64,000 nucleotides of DNA from JAITVM01 sp031551135. GTDB lineage: Bacteria > Bacillota > Clostridia > Lachnospirales > JAITVM01. The notes under the pieces are model-generated. The model was not told the origin of the DNA. It searched no databases and saw only the letters and a list, made by a program, of their open reading frames with translations. Made by a program: the position numbers and the translations under genes. The stretch is from the NCBI GenBank assembly GCA_031551135.1, contig JAVBOA010000020.1, positions 62,001 through 126,000 of the forward strand, in the 5' to 3' direction. Below, piece after piece: positions 8,114 to 17,695 of this stretch. Position 1 is the first letter of the stretch, and each line of letters opens with the position of its first letter.

Positions 8114-8231
8114 GTTTTTTAAAGAAAGATTTTTTTACTTATATGAATATTTAAAATTTGCCTATAATATGAATACTTGGGGGCAATCAAAAATAAATTA
8201 AACAAAGGTTGAATTAAATTGGGAGGTTATT

Positions 8232-9164
8232 TTGAAAAAAATATTTATTATAGTTTTGATTTTTGTATTTATAATATTCAGCAAAAAAATTTTAAATAAT
8301 TCGGATGAAGAATATTCGGTTAATCTTCTTTTGCCGCCTGAATTTGGTGATTTTGCGAAAAACACAAATAAAAAATTTGTTCCGACCAATAAAAATATTT
8401 TAGAGATTGCGGATAATTTTGAAGAGCTGAAAAGGCATGTGTATATGATTGACGAAAGCGCTTATGTGGAAAAGAAAGATTTACCGATTGAACAATTATT
8501 GGAATATGATTTTCAAACGGATTTAAAAACAGACGAACCTAAAATCTTGATTTTTCATACTCATTCGCAGGAGAAATTTGTGAACAGCAAAAAAGGGGAA
8601 ATTGATGATACGATAGTCGGAGTCGGAACAAAGCTGGCGGAAATTTTAGCGAACGATTACGGGATAAAAGTAGTTCATGATATTGGCTCTTACGATTTAG
8701 TGAACGGGCGGGAAGTCCGCGGCGGCTCGTATGAAAAAATGGAACCGGCGGCAAAAGAGATTCTCAAAAAATATCCTTCTATAGAAATTGCGATTGACTT
8801 GCACCGTGACGCATTATCGGATAATTCCAAACTCGTCACAAAAGTAAACGGAAAAAACACCGCGAAAATAATGTATTTTAATGGGATTTCGAAAGAGAAT
8901 TCCGGCGGAAAGCCAAAAGCCCTGTATAATCTCTATAATCCGTTTCAAAAAGAAAACCTTGCTTTCAGCTTGCAGATGTTTTTATTGACGAACGAAAAAT
9001 ATCCGGGGTTCGCCCGCAAAAACTACATAAAAGCTTATCGTTACAGTTTGCATCTTTTGCCAAAATCGCTTTTGGTTGAGGTCGGCACGAATACAAATAC
9101 TGTTCAAGAAGCCAAAAACGCAATGTATCCGCTTGCAGAGGTTTTGGTCGAGTTGATTAGGTAA
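8232..9164 (+). CDS. spoIIP: Stage II sporulation protein P
   Basis: A 310-residue protein starting at TTG behind GGGAGG. The N-terminal 20 residues form a membrane anchor; the rest lies outside the membrane and is the SpoIIP amidase/endopeptidase domain. Visible family motifs are ILIFHTHSQE (metal His and Glu), IAIDLHRDA and the late LLVEVGTNTNT. In sporulation SpoIIP works with SpoIID and SpoIIM in the mother cell to degrade septal peptidoglycan for forespore engulfment. Its position directly upstream of lepA matches Bacillus and Clostridia; the gpr gene often found before it is absent here. Expression is expected from sigma-E, but I could not identify a convincing promoter. Confidence 0.92.
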   Translation: MKKIFIIVLIFVFIIFSKKILNNSDEEYSVNLLLPPEFGDFAKNTNKKFVPTNKNILEIADNFEELKRHVYMIDESAYVEKKDLPIEQLLEYDFQTDLKTDEPKILIFHTHSQEKFVNSKKGEIDDTIVGVGTKLAEILANDYGIKVVHDIGSYDLVNGREVRGGSYEKMEPAAKEILKKYPSIEIAIDLHRDALSDNSKLVTKVNGKNTAKIMYFNGISKENSGGKPKALYNLYNPFQKENLAFSLQMFLLTNEKYPGFARKNYIKAYRYSLHLLPKSLLVEVGTNTNTVQEAKNAMYPLAEVLVELIR

Positions 9165-9268
9165 TAATTTGTAATCTTTGTGTAGCTCGATTATATTATA
9201 TTTAAGATGTAAAAAAATGTTTTTGCATTGAAAATATGACAGACAAAATAAATCGTTAAACACTATAA

Positions 9269-9297
9269 TTGACGATATTTATTTTTTAAATTATACT
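9269..9297 (+). promoter_or_regulatory. Sigma-A type promoter of lepA
   Basis: TTGACG, 17-nt spacer, TATACT, 42 bp upstream of the lepA start. Confidence 0.7.
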
Positions 9298-9338
9298 GTT
9301 TTAGATTAATACTGTCATATTTTTAAGGAGGAAATAAA

Positions 9339-11153
9339 ATGTCTGCTGAAAGACAAAGCCGCATTCGGAATTTTTGCATAATTGCGCATATTGACCACGG
9401 CAAATCAACTTTGGCCGATAGGTTGATACAAAAATCCGGGCTGCTGACCGACAGAGAGATGCAAGAACAAGTTCTTGATAATATGGATATAGAGCGTGAA
9501 CGAGGAATTACGATAAAAGCACAGGCTGTCAGGCTTATTTATAAATCAAAAAACGGCGAAGAATATATTTTAAATTTAATCGATACACCGGGGCATGTGG
9601 ATTTTAATTATGAGGTTTCGCGGTCGCTTGCGGCTTGCGAAGGCGCTGTTCTGGTAGTGGATGCGGCGCAGGGCGTTGAGGCTCAGACTTTGGCGAATGT
9701 TTATTTGGCTATTGACGGAGATTTGGAAATAGTCCCCGTAATCAATAAAATAGACCTTCCTTCGGCAGATCCGGAATTTGTTATAAAACAAATTGAAGAT
9801 ATCATAGGCATTCCGGCAATCGAAGCACCGCTTATTTCCGCAAAAGCTAATATTAATATAGAAGAAGTTTTCGAAAGAATTATCACCGATATAAAACCGC
9901 CGAGCGGCGATGAAAGCGGTCCTTTGAAAGCTTTAGTCTTTGATTCGATTTATGACGCATATAAGGGAGTAATTGTTTTTGTTCGGATTTTTGACGGGAA
10001 ATTGACAAATAAATCATTAGTAAAGTTTATGTCGAACAATAAGCAATTTGATGTTGTTGAAGTAGGGATTTTAGGACCCGGACGTTTTATTCCTTGCGAT
10101 GAAGTTTTGGCCGGTGAGGTTGGATATTTTACTGCGAGTATAAAAAATGTTCAGGATACAAGTATCGGAGATACGATTACAGAAGTCCAAAATCCGGCTT
10201 CCGAGCCGCTTCCGGGATATAAAAAAGTAAATCCGATGGTATATTGCGGTGTATTTCCGGCAGACGGTTCTAAATACAACGACCTTCGAGATGCTCTCGA
10301 TAAATTGAAATTAAATGACGCTTCACTTTTTTTTGAGCCTGAAACTTCTGCGGCTTTGGGATTCGGTTTTAGGTGTGGATTTTTGGGGCTTTTGCATTTG
10401 GAAATAGTCCAAGAGCGTTTGGAACGTGAGTATAATTTGGATTTAATAACAACTGCGCCGTCGGTTATTTATAAAATATTTCTGACAGACGGAACTCAAT
10501 TTGAGCTTAGCAATCCGTCTGATTATCCCGACGTTACCAGAATTACGAAAACTGAAGAGCCTATTGTAAAAGCGGAAATAATTTTGCCTTCAGATTATAT
10601 CGGAGCGATAATGGAGCTTTGTCAAGAGCGGAGAGGCGAGTATATCGGAATGGTTTATCTGGAAGAAACCAGAGCCAAATTGACTTATGAGCTGCCGCTT
10701 AATGAAATAATCTATGACTTTTTTGATGTTTTGAAATCCCGAAGCCGTGGCTATGCTTCTTTTGATTATGAGCTGATTGGATATCAGAATTCCGACCTTG
10801 TAAAATTGGATATCCTGGTAAATCACGAAATGGTAGATGCTCTTTCGTTTGTTGTTCATAAATCAAAAGCCTATGAGCGCGGTAAAAAAATGGCTGAAAA
10901 ACTTAAAAAAGAAATTCCCCGGCATTTATTTGAAATACCTATTCAGGCGGCAATCGGCAATAAAATTATTTCGCGTGAAACAATCAGCGCTATGCGGAAA
11001 GACGTTTTGGCAAAATGCTACGGCGGTGATATTTCCCGAAAACGAAAGCTTCTTGAAAAACAAAAAGAGGGTAAAAAACGTATGCGCCAAATTGGCAATA
11101 TTGAAGTTCCTCAAGCCGCTTTTATGTCCGTATTAAAACTTGACGATGAATAA
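9339..11153 (+). CDS. lepA: Elongation factor 4 (LepA), ribosome back-translocating GTPase
   Basis: A 604-residue translational GTPase of normal length. G1 AHIDHGKST, the switch region ERERGITIKAQ, G3 DTPGHVDF and G4 NKIDLP are all visible in the first 140 residues. EF-G-like domains follow, and the C-terminus has the LepA-specific basic region with GGDISRKRKLLEKQK. It binds ribosomes and is linked to correction of mistranslocation and to ribosome assembly. AAGGAGG precedes the ATG. It belongs to the conserved spoIIP-lepA-hemW-hrcA order, although here a lipoprotein and a transporter separate it from hemW. Confidence 0.98.
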   Translation: MSAERQSRIRNFCIIAHIDHGKSTLADRLIQKSGLLTDREMQEQVLDNMDIERERGITIKAQAVRLIYKSKNGEEYILNLIDTPGHVDFNYEVSRSLAACEGAVLVVDAAQGVEAQTLANVYLAIDGDLEIVPVINKIDLPSADPEFVIKQIEDIIGIPAIEAPLISAKANINIEEVFERIITDIKPPSGDESGPLKALVFDSIYDAYKGVIVFVRIFDGKLTNKSLVKFMSNNKQFDVVEVGILGPGRFIPCDEVLAGEVGYFTASIKNVQDTSIGDTITEVQNPASEPLPGYKKVNPMVYCGVFPADGSKYNDLRDALDKLKLNDASLFFEPETSAALGFGFRCGFLGLLHLEIVQERLEREYNLDLITTAPSVIYKIFLTDGTQFELSNPSDYPDVTRITKTEEPIVKAEIILPSDYIGAIMELCQERRGEYIGMVYLEETRAKLTYELPLNEIIYDFFDVLKSRSRGYASFDYELIGYQNSDLVKLDILVNHEMVDALSFVVHKSKAYERGKKMAEKLKKEIPRHLFEIPIQAAIGNKIISRETISAMRKDVLAKCYGGDISRKRKLLEKQKEGKKRMRQIGNIEVPQAAFMSVLKLDDE

Positions 11154-11171
11154 GTTTTAAGGGTGATATGA

Positions 11172-11807
11172 TTGAAAGCAGATTTTAGAATATTTATAAT
11201 AATTATTTTTATGTCGGCAATTTTGATTTCTTGTCAAAAAGATGAAGGATTGCAGAAAAAAGAAGAAGAAGTAACTGCGCAAACAGAAGTAATTCCGGAA
11301 GCTCCGGAAATTGACGATAGTTCGGAGAATATTTCTGAAAATTCCGTTAATGCACGTTTCGGAGAAACAAAAGACGGAGTTTATATTTCCAAACAATTGG
11401 GCATGAAATTCAATCTGACAGAAACCTGGGATTTTGCGCAGAAGCAAGAAATGGACGGCGTGTTTTATGAATTTTCGGCAATAAGTAAAGAACATGATAC
11501 TTTGCTGGAATTATTTACGATAGACAACAAAGACGGAAATGATATCAATTATTATATTGATTTATTTAAAACACGTTTACAGGAAAATCAGGAAATGAAA
11601 TATATAATAGAAGATATAGACGAAATTCTTATTGCAGGTAAAAGTTTTACCGGATTTTCTGCTAAGCCGGAAGGCGAAGCCAGCTTTGTTCAAAAAGAAA
11701 TATTTACTATGAGCGGCGATACTTTAATAGGAATAAATATTTTGTATGGTGCTGAAAACTCTGACAAGGTTGACAAAGTCTTATCTGATTTGATTGTTCA
11801 AGAATAA
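11172..11807 (+). CDS. Putative lipoprotein of unknown function
   Basis: A 211-residue protein starting with TTG, 18 bp after lepA and probably in its transcript. The N-terminus is a lipoprotein signal peptide with a lipobox ending ILISC (C21). An acidic, low-complexity linker follows (about residues 25-60). The remainder (about 65-211) is a compact domain of alternating hydrophobic residues beginning YISKQLGMKFNL; I do not recognise the family. Domains of this kind (DUF-type, PsbP/LpqN-like fold) are common in clostridial lipoproteins. It would sit on the outer face of the membrane. A terminator follows. Confidence 0.75.
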   Translation: MKADFRIFIIIIFMSAILISCQKDEGLQKKEEEVTAQTEVIPEAPEIDDSSENISENSVNARFGETKDGVYISKQLGMKFNLTETWDFAQKQEMDGVFYEFSAISKEHDTLLELFTIDNKDGNDINYYIDLFKTRLQENQEMKYIIEDIDEILIAGKSFTGFSAKPEGEASFVQKEIFTMSGDTLIGINILYGAENSDKVDKVLSDLIVQE

Positions 11808-11821
11808 GAATTATAAAAATC

Positions 11822-11866
11822 GAGCTGTAAATGAACGTTTTAAACGTCTGTTTCGGCTCTTTTTTC
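11822..11866 (+). terminator. Intrinsic terminator after the lipoprotein
   Basis: Imperfect stem GAGCTG..ACG / CGT..CGGCTC around a TTTTAAA loop, followed by six T residues. Confidence 0.75.
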
Positions 11867-12131
11867 TTGGGTTTTTTTAATCAATCTCCACTTAAATTGA
11901 TGAAAATATTCTTGTTGAAATTGTTCAAAATGTATGATAAGATTAATCAACTCGTTGGTGAAATTTTGAACAGCGTATGTAATTTATAAATAATTTTCAC
12001 AATTATTTTTCTTTAGATTTACATAAAAATATTTAATTTGATTAAAATTTAATCGAAAATTTATCAGTATTATTTGAAGATGTTGAACGATATTTGATAA
12101 TCTCGATTTCGATATGCCAACGGTTAATAAA
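11867..12131. other. AT-rich intergenic DNA without recognisable gene
   Basis: About 265 bp with no convincing open frame. A TTGAAATTGTTCAA dyad lies near 11913. Function unknown. Confidence 0.4.
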
Positions 12132-12240
12132 TACTATTTTCATTTTGATAAGTAGAAAAAATCTTTCACAGCGGGGCGTTTCGCACAGGCTTCAAGCGCG
12201 AAATGAAATATTTTTTCTATCCTTTATAATGAAAATAGTA
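12132..12240 (+). mobile_element. Copy A of the MITE-like element
   Basis: 109 bp. Left end TACTATTTTCATTTTGATAA, right end reading outward TACTATTTTCATTATAAAGG. The core holds the inverted pair TTTCGC / GCGAAA. It lies 157 bp before the symporter gene. Confidence 0.88.
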
Positions 12241-12396
12241 TAATAATAAGGGGGAGTATAAAAAATTCATTAATCAACGCTAAGTATTTTAAGGTTCTAA
12301 TAATGTAAGCGCTTTTTATTTTATTAACGAATTAAATTTTGGAATTTTATTAATTTTTGATTTATAAAAAATATATAACTAAAAGGGAGCGTTATT

Positions 12397-13818
12397 ATGA
12401 CATTACAAACTGTTCCATTAATTATTGTTTGCGTTTATTTAGTTGGTATGTTGTGCGTTGGTTTTTTAACAAACAAATTTTTAATAAAAGATAGTAAAGA
12501 TTATTTGCTTGCAGGACGCAGGCTCGGACTTATAATGGTTGCGTGCAGTTTATCTGCAAATAACGTCGGCGGCGGAAGTACTATGGGTGTTGCTACCCGT
12601 GCATTCGGCGGTTGGGGTTTGTCTGCGGCTTGGTATGTTATTGCGGCGGCTGTCGCAATGATACCATTGGCTTATTTTGCGCCTCGTATCAGAAAAGTTA
12701 TGGCTTACACTATTCCTGAAGTTATTAACCGTAGATTTGGTCCTATGGCCGGTCTTTCGACAGCGATTTTAAATATCGTTTCGTTGTTCTGCTTGACCGC
12801 ATCGCAAGTTTCCGCTTCCGGTATGGTAGTGTCGTCTCTGACAGGCTTGCCGTTGAATGCGGCTATATTGATTTCCGGTACCATAACTTTGGTATATACG
12901 GTTATGGGCGGTCTTCTTGCGGATGCTTTCACGGATTTGGCGCAATGGTTTATTATATTTATCGGACTTCTTGTTGCGCTTCCTTTCGTAATAAACGGTG
13001 CAGGCGGTTGGGACGCTGTAGTCGCAGCGTTGCCGCCGGTTGAAATGAGTTTTACTAAAGTCGGATTATTTACGATTGTAAGTCTTGTTCTGAATTATTT
13101 CTGCACATTTTTATCCGGTCCGGAAATGATAAGCCGTTTTTCAGCCGCTGAGAATGAAAAAACTGCGCAGCATGCGTCTCTTTTGTCTGCTGTAATGATG
13201 GCGGCTATGGCTTTCCTTCCTACTATAATCGGTTTGGTTGCGCTTTCCGTAAATCCGGGATTGGACGACGGAAAAGGTACAACTGCTTTAATCTGGGCAA
13301 CAACAGAATACGCACCGGTTTGGGTATCAGGGGTTTTGGCGGCTTCGATTATTGCTGCGACTATGTCCAGTGCCGACTCGAACTTGCTTTGTGCTTCAAC
13401 AATTTTCGTTAAAGACATTTACCAAAAATATATTAATAAAAATGTTACCGATGATAAAATAATTATATTGACCAGAATCTCGAATGTTGCTGTGGGTCTT
13501 TTTGGAATTTTCATAGCATTATTTAAAATCGATATTGTAACATTAAATTTATTTGCGTTTGCACTCAGATCCGCAGGACCTTTTGCGGCATATGGCTTGG
13601 GAATTGCATGGCATAAAGCTACACCGCATTCCGGTCTTGCCGCAATTGTTACCGGCTCAATAGCAGCTATATATTGGCAGGTAAGCAATTCGCCTTTTGG
13701 TATAATGCCGATTGTTTTCGGCGCGGTAATCAGTACATTAACATTCGTTGCGGTAACTATGGTTGAAAGCTCCATGGGAGTTGCGCCTGCGCCTTCTCCT
13801 CAAAGCGACAGGGAATAA
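12397..13818 (+). CDS. Sodium:solute symporter (SSS family)
   Basis: A 473-residue integral membrane protein with about 13 hydrophobic segments and the SSF fold. Typical sequence marks are the LLAGRRLG segment after TM1, a Gly/Ser-rich SANNVGGGSTMG in TM2 and a Ser-rich MSSADSNLLCAST segment in the TM8-9 region (Na+ site region in this family). It imports an organic solute with Na+; the substrate (for example pantothenate, proline or another small acid) cannot be told from sequence. It sits alone, with a MITE copy upstream and a strong terminator downstream, and separates lepA from hemW. Confidence 0.85.
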   Translation: MTLQTVPLIIVCVYLVGMLCVGFLTNKFLIKDSKDYLLAGRRLGLIMVACSLSANNVGGGSTMGVATRAFGGWGLSAAWYVIAAAVAMIPLAYFAPRIRKVMAYTIPEVINRRFGPMAGLSTAILNIVSLFCLTASQVSASGMVVSSLTGLPLNAAILISGTITLVYTVMGGLLADAFTDLAQWFIIFIGLLVALPFVINGAGGWDAVVAALPPVEMSFTKVGLFTIVSLVLNYFCTFLSGPEMISRFSAAENEKTAQHASLLSAVMMAAMAFLPTIIGLVALSVNPGLDDGKGTTALIWATTEYAPVWVSGVLAASIIAATMSSADSNLLCASTIFVKDIYQKYINKNVTDDKIIILTRISNVAVGLFGIFIALFKIDIVTLNLFAFALRSAGPFAAYGLGIAWHKATPHSGLAAIVTGSIAAIYWQVSNSPFGIMPIVFGAVISTLTFVAVTMVESSMGVAPAPSPQSDRE

Positions 13819-13851
13819 AATTCTAGTTTGATAATATTTTTTGGGTCAAAG

Positions 13852-13876
13852 GCAGACAGCAATGTCTGCTTTTTTT
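13852..13876 (+). terminator. Intrinsic terminator after the symporter
   Basis: Perfect 7-bp stem GCAGACA / TGTCTGC with a 4-nt loop and a seven-T tail. Confidence 0.9.
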
Positions 13877-13952
13877 GTGGCAAAATAAGAAATTGTATGC
13901 TAGAATGTGAAAAAAATACGGATTAATCTTGAAGCTTATGCAGGTGAATTAA

Positions 13953-15071
13953 ATGAAAAAACTAGGAATATATGTGCACATACCCTTTTGTATAAAAAAA
14001 TGTTTATATTGCGATTTCAATTCTTTTTCCGATAAAGATGAATATAAAGAAGAATATATAAATGCATTGGCAGATGAAATAAATTCTGCTGATTTTTTGT
14101 CCAAATATGAAATAAAATCAATTTTTTTTGGCGGCGGAACCCCTACCTGTCTGCCAATCAAAGATTTGTCGTTTATTTTATCAAAAATTAACCGAAATAA
14201 AATCGCAAAAAATGCCGAAATATCTATTGAGGCTAATCCCGGAACCGTTAATTATAAATATCTTTGCGAGCTTAAAAAAATCGGATTTAACCGAATAAGT
14301 TTTGGCTTGCAGTCAGCAGAAAACAGATTATTAAAAAACTTGGGACGTATACATACGTATGAGGAGTTTTTGGGAAATTATAATTCTGCGAAAAAAGCCG
14401 GTTTCGACAATATTAATGTAGATTTAATGTATGCTTTGCCCGGACAATCCTTATTTGAATGGAAAAAAACTCTAGAGGAAATTGTTTCGCTGGAACCTTC
14501 GCATATTTCAATTTACAGCCTTATTATTGAAAAAGAAACGGTTTTCGGAAAACTCTTGTCGGAAGGAAAGCTAAAGCATACGGACGAGGAAATCGACAGA
14601 GAGATGTATTATTATGCTAAGAGCTTTTTGGAAGCCAATGGATTTTATATGTACGAAATTTCGAATTTCGCAAAAAATAATCATGAATCCGTACACAATA
14701 AAATATACTGGGAATGTAATGAGTATATCGGTTTTGGCTTATCGGCACATTCTTTTTTAGATGGCAGGCGGTTTGCCAATACCGAAGATTTATTTGATTA
14801 TTTAAATAATAAAAGACTTATATCGGAAGAAAAAATCACATATGAAGAATCAATTGAAGAATTTATTTTTCTGGGTTTAAGAATGGCAAAGGGCATTAGT
14901 ATTATTGAATTTGAAAAAAGATTCGGTAGAAATATTTTTGATATTTTTGGAAATAATTTAAAATATTTGATAAATACTGATTATATTTTAGAAAAAGATG
15001 GAAGACTTATATTATCAGAAAAAGGGATTTTTGTGAGCGATTCTATTTTTTCTAAAATATTAAACTGTTAG
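13953..15071 (+). CDS. hemW: HemW, heme chaperone / radical SAM coproporphyrinogen oxidase-like protein
   Basis: A 372-residue radical SAM protein. The cluster motif CxxxCxxC is at C13, C17 and C20 (FCIKKCLYC), preceded by YVHIPF. FGGGTPT follows, then the segment EANPGTVN and the conserved NVDLMYALPGQ. These features, and the location just upstream of hrcA, fit HemW rather than true HemN: HemW has the CxxxCxxC cluster but lacks the additional cysteine of the HemN motif and is thought to deliver heme to target proteins. Length is usual. It is 13 bp from the next gene, so they are probably co-transcribed. Confidence 0.9.
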   Translation: MKKLGIYVHIPFCIKKCLYCDFNSFSDKDEYKEEYINALADEINSADFLSKYEIKSIFFGGGTPTCLPIKDLSFILSKINRNKIAKNAEISIEANPGTVNYKYLCELKKIGFNRISFGLQSAENRLLKNLGRIHTYEEFLGNYNSAKKAGFDNINVDLMYALPGQSLFEWKKTLEEIVSLEPSHISIYSLIIEKETVFGKLLSEGKLKHTDEEIDREMYYYAKSFLEANGFYMYEISNFAKNNHESVHNKIYWECNEYIGFGLSAHSFLDGRRFANTEDLFDYLNNKRLISEEKITYEESIEEFIFLGLRMAKGISIIEFEKRFGRNIFDIFGNNLKYLINTDYILEKDGRLILSEKGIFVSDSIFSKILNC

Positions 15072-15083
15072 GGGCGTGGCGTT

Positions 15084-15647
15084 TTGTTTGGAATAAAAAA
15101 TTATAATCCGAGATTTTACTCAAACTGCAAAGAATTTATGTTTAGAAATAACTTTTTGATTCATAAAATAATCGGACAAAAACTTGAAAAAATTTATTGG
15201 GTTTGGGATAAAAACGGCGATGAATGGGTCAAAGACTGCCCTGTCGTTTTAAAAGTTTCGGAAGGATATGTAACATTATGTTCCAATAAACACAGTGATT
15301 TTTCAATCGGCTGGAATGATATAAACCTTAACGATAATCCAAAAGTCTACGGCGAAAAAAATATTTCTTTAGAGTGGAGAGAATTTAATTCCAGGAGAGT
15401 CGACAGGGTTTGTAATCAAAGGATAAAATCGATTGAAGTTATTAATTTTTTACCGACTTATATTGACGACTATCCGTTAATTGACACAAACGAAGCCAAA
15501 ATAATTAAAAAACTCGGGTTTCTGCATGGCGTTGGATTCAATTTTTACGGAACTTCGCTTTCTGTACTAAACGGCTTGTACGATAATAATATAGTTTTTT
15601 TTGAAGATGAATTTCCGAGCTATTACACGAGAATTATTATAAATTAA
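15084..15647 (+). CDS. Unknown protein encoded after hemW
   Basis: A 187-residue protein, probably starting with TTG at 15084. I do not recognise it. It is rich in aromatic and Asn/Lys residues, has no signal peptide or membrane segment and has a conserved-looking C-terminal stretch (LGFLHGVGFNFYGTSL). A hydrophilic mid-region contains EWREFNSRRVDRV. It is 12 bp after hemW and followed by a terminator, so it belongs to the hemW transcript and not to the heat-shock operon. Confidence 0.65.
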   Translation: MFGIKNYNPRFYSNCKEFMFRNNFLIHKIIGQKLEKIYWVWDKNGDEWVKDCPVVLKVSEGYVTLCSNKHSDFSIGWNDINLNDNPKVYGEKNISLEWREFNSRRVDRVCNQRIKSIEVINFLPTYIDDYPLIDTNEAKIIKKLGFLHGVGFNFYGTSLSVLNGLYDNNIVFFEDEFPSYYTRIIIN

Positions 15648-15669
15648 AATTAATATGAATAAATTTTTG

Positions 15670-15698
15670 CTCTGTAAATAAAATTACAGAGTTTTTTT
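15670..15698 (+). terminator. Intrinsic terminator after the hemW unit
   Basis: Perfect 8-bp stem CTCTGTAA / TTACAGAG with a 6-nt loop and seven T residues. Confidence 0.9.
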
Positions 15699-15736
15699 AT
15701 GCCAAAAAATTTTCTAAGAAGAATAATCAAAAAGTA

Positions 15737-15765
15737 TTGACAAAAAAAAATAATAGTGGTATTGT
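15737..15765 (+). promoter_or_regulatory. Sigma-A promoter of the hrcA-grpE-dnaK-dnaJ operon
   Basis: TTGACA, 17-nt spacer, TATTGT, ending 9 bp before the CIRCE operator. Confidence 0.85.
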
Positions 15766-15774
15766 ATCTGTAGG

Positions 15775-15801
15775 TTAGCACTCGAACAGATTGAGTGCTA
15801 A
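15775..15801 (+). promoter_or_regulatory. CIRCE operator (HrcA binding site)
   Basis: Perfect TTAGCACTC, 9-nt spacer, GAGTGCTAA. This is the exact consensus HrcA binding site and lies at the predicted transcription start of the hrcA operon, so HrcA represses its own operon and heat stress relieves repression. Confidence 0.98.
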
Positions 15802-15962
15802 TAATTTTATTATTTTTTGTATAACAAGATGAAAATTGTTCGTACATTTTTTAGACTTATTCGGTCAAAAATAGAGTAATATGAGAATAGTTTATTGCTT
15901 TCAAAAAATATTACAATATTTATAAAAATTATAATTGCTTATTTTATATGGATGTGGTTCTT

Positions 15963-16997
15963 ATGCTTTTAAGCGAAAGAAAATTGAAAATTTTACAAGC
16001 GATAATTAACGATTATATTGCCACCGCAGAGCCGATTGGCTCGCGCACAATCGCAAAAAAGAATGATATTGGTCTTAGTTCCGCCACAATTCGTAATGAA
16101 ATGAGCGATCTTGAAGATATGGGGCTTATTATACAGCCTCACGCCTCGGCGGGCAGAGTGCCGTCAGATAAAGGTTACCGACTATATGTTGATAACCTTA
16201 TGAATCGTAAAGAGCTTTCGGCGGATCAAACTAATTTTCTGTATAAATTAATACAGGAGAATTTTGATAATATCGAATATCTTATGCAGGAAACGGCAAA
16301 AGCGATTTCGTTTATTACAAATTATACGACGATTATTTCCGAGCCGCAGATTATCAAGCTTATTGTTAAGCATATACAATTAGTTCCGTATGATGAAAAC
16401 TCTATAGCTATGATTCTTGTAACGGAATCGAAAATGATTAAAAATTATGTTATAAAAATGCAGTCGCCGCCCGAATTTGATGTTTTGTCAAATATGTCAC
16501 TTATTTTGAATAAGATTGTGATGGGCAAAAATCTGGTAGATATTGATCTTTCGCTTGTCAAGAATGAATTGCAGACTATGGGCGAAGAAGGACAGGCGCT
16601 GTTAAAAATAATTGATTTTATTTGGAAAATGGTACTCTCCGAATCAAACGTAGAAGTATATACTTCCGGTGTGAAAAATATTCTGACTTTTCCCGAATTT
16701 AGCGATTTCAATAAAGCAAAATCGGTTTTTCAAGCTTTGGAAGAAAAGGATATTCTGATTACACTTTTGGGAAAAGACCATACTGAGGATTTGAAAATAA
16801 TTATCGGAAACGAAAATTCCATCGAGCAGATTAAAGACTGTTCTTTAATAAAAGCCGGCTATAAACTCGGAGACGAATTATATGGGACTATAGGAATTTT
16901 GGGTCCTACAAGAATGAACTATGCCGAAGTTGTTTCGGTTTTATATGAAATAGAAAAAAATCTTTCGCAGACGCTCAGGGCGTTGAAAGGCGGATAG
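15963..16997 (+). CDS. hrcA: Heat-inducible transcription repressor HrcA
   Basis: A 344-residue repressor. The start is set at the ATG at 15963 (MLLSERKLKIL), which has GGATGTGG upstream and matches the usual HrcA N-terminus; an ATG five codons earlier has no ribosome binding site. The N-terminal winged helix carries EPIGSRTIA and LSSATIRNEMSDLEDMG, and the family segment HASAGRVPSDKGYR follows. HrcA binds CIRCE with GroE help and shuts off chaperone genes. The CIRCE site lies 160 bp upstream. Confidence 0.96.
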   Translation: MLLSERKLKILQAIINDYIATAEPIGSRTIAKKNDIGLSSATIRNEMSDLEDMGLIIQPHASAGRVPSDKGYRLYVDNLMNRKELSADQTNFLYKLIQENFDNIEYLMQETAKAISFITNYTTIISEPQIIKLIVKHIQLVPYDENSIAMILVTESKMIKNYVIKMQSPPEFDVLSNMSLILNKIVMGKNLVDIDLSLVKNELQTMGEEGQALLKIIDFIWKMVLSESNVEVYTSGVKNILTFPEFSDFNKAKSVFQALEEKDILITLLGKDHTEDLKIIIGNENSIEQIKDCSLIKAGYKLGDELYGTIGILGPTRMNYAEVVSVLYEIEKNLSQTLRALKGG

Positions 16998-17049
16998 AAA
17001 TTTAACATAAAAAAATTTTATCGTTTTTTATATAGAAAGGAAGTATTAA

Positions 17050-17583
17050 ATGGAAAACGAAGATTTGAATAATGAGGAAATGAACGAAAAACCGGAGTCG
17101 GAACAAAATGAGCTTGAGCAAAATTCGGAAGAAACAATAGAAGATAAAATAGCTCTTTTGGAAGCGGAAAAAGCTGATTTGATTGATAAAATGCAGCGTT
17201 CGCTTGCGGAATTTGATAATTATAGAAAGCGCAGCATGAAAGAAAAAGGACAGATGTTCGACGAGGGCGTAAAGACTACGATTGCAAATCTTTTGCCTGT
17301 TGTTGATAATCTTGAAAGAGCAATCGGCTCTTTTGAAAACAAAGAAGATTCAACATTTAAAGGCTTTGAAATGATTTTTAGGCAATTGCTTTCTATTTTG
17401 GATGAAATCGGAATTAAACAAATTGAAACTGTTGGGAAAAAGTTTAATACAGAGTACCATCATGCGGTATCACATGAAGAAAGCGGTGAATTTGGAGAAA
17501 ACGAAGTCATAGAAGAATTGCAAAAAGGATATATTTATAAAGATAAAGTTATAAGATGTGCGATGGTTAAGGTTGTGAATTAA
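17050..17583 (+). CDS. grpE: Nucleotide exchange factor GrpE
   Basis: 177 residues. An acidic N-terminal tail (about residues 1-40) precedes a long coiled-coil that includes the conserved AEFDNYRKRS, then the C-terminal beta domain with NTEYHHAVSHEE and the end GYIYKDKVIRCAMVKV. GrpE releases ADP from DnaK. AGAAAGGAAG precedes the ATG. Second gene of the CIRCE operon. Confidence 0.96.
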   Translation: MENEDLNNEEMNEKPESEQNELEQNSEETIEDKIALLEAEKADLIDKMQRSLAEFDNYRKRSMKEKGQMFDEGVKTTIANLLPVVDNLERAIGSFENKEDSTFKGFEMIFRQLLSILDEIGIKQIETVGKKFNTEYHHAVSHEESGEFGENEVIEELQKGYIYKDKVIRCAMVKVVN

Positions 17584-17695
17584 GCTTTAAATATCGTTTT
17601 TACAATACATTGAATAAAATATTTTGATTTTTCTTGATTCATTTAGAAAAAATCAAACGGAATAAAACTTTTTAACTATTTTGGAGGTTAAATTT

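Noticed and set aside
8145..8168. Sigma-E promoter for spoIIP
   Set aside because: A GAATATT box and a CTATAAT box are present but the spacing is too short for the consensus.
12221..12245. Outward promoter formed by a MITE tip and flanking bases (TATAAT next to copy A; similar at C, D, J)
   Set aside because: A -10-like hexamer can be read, but no acceptable -35 element lies at the right distance in any copy.
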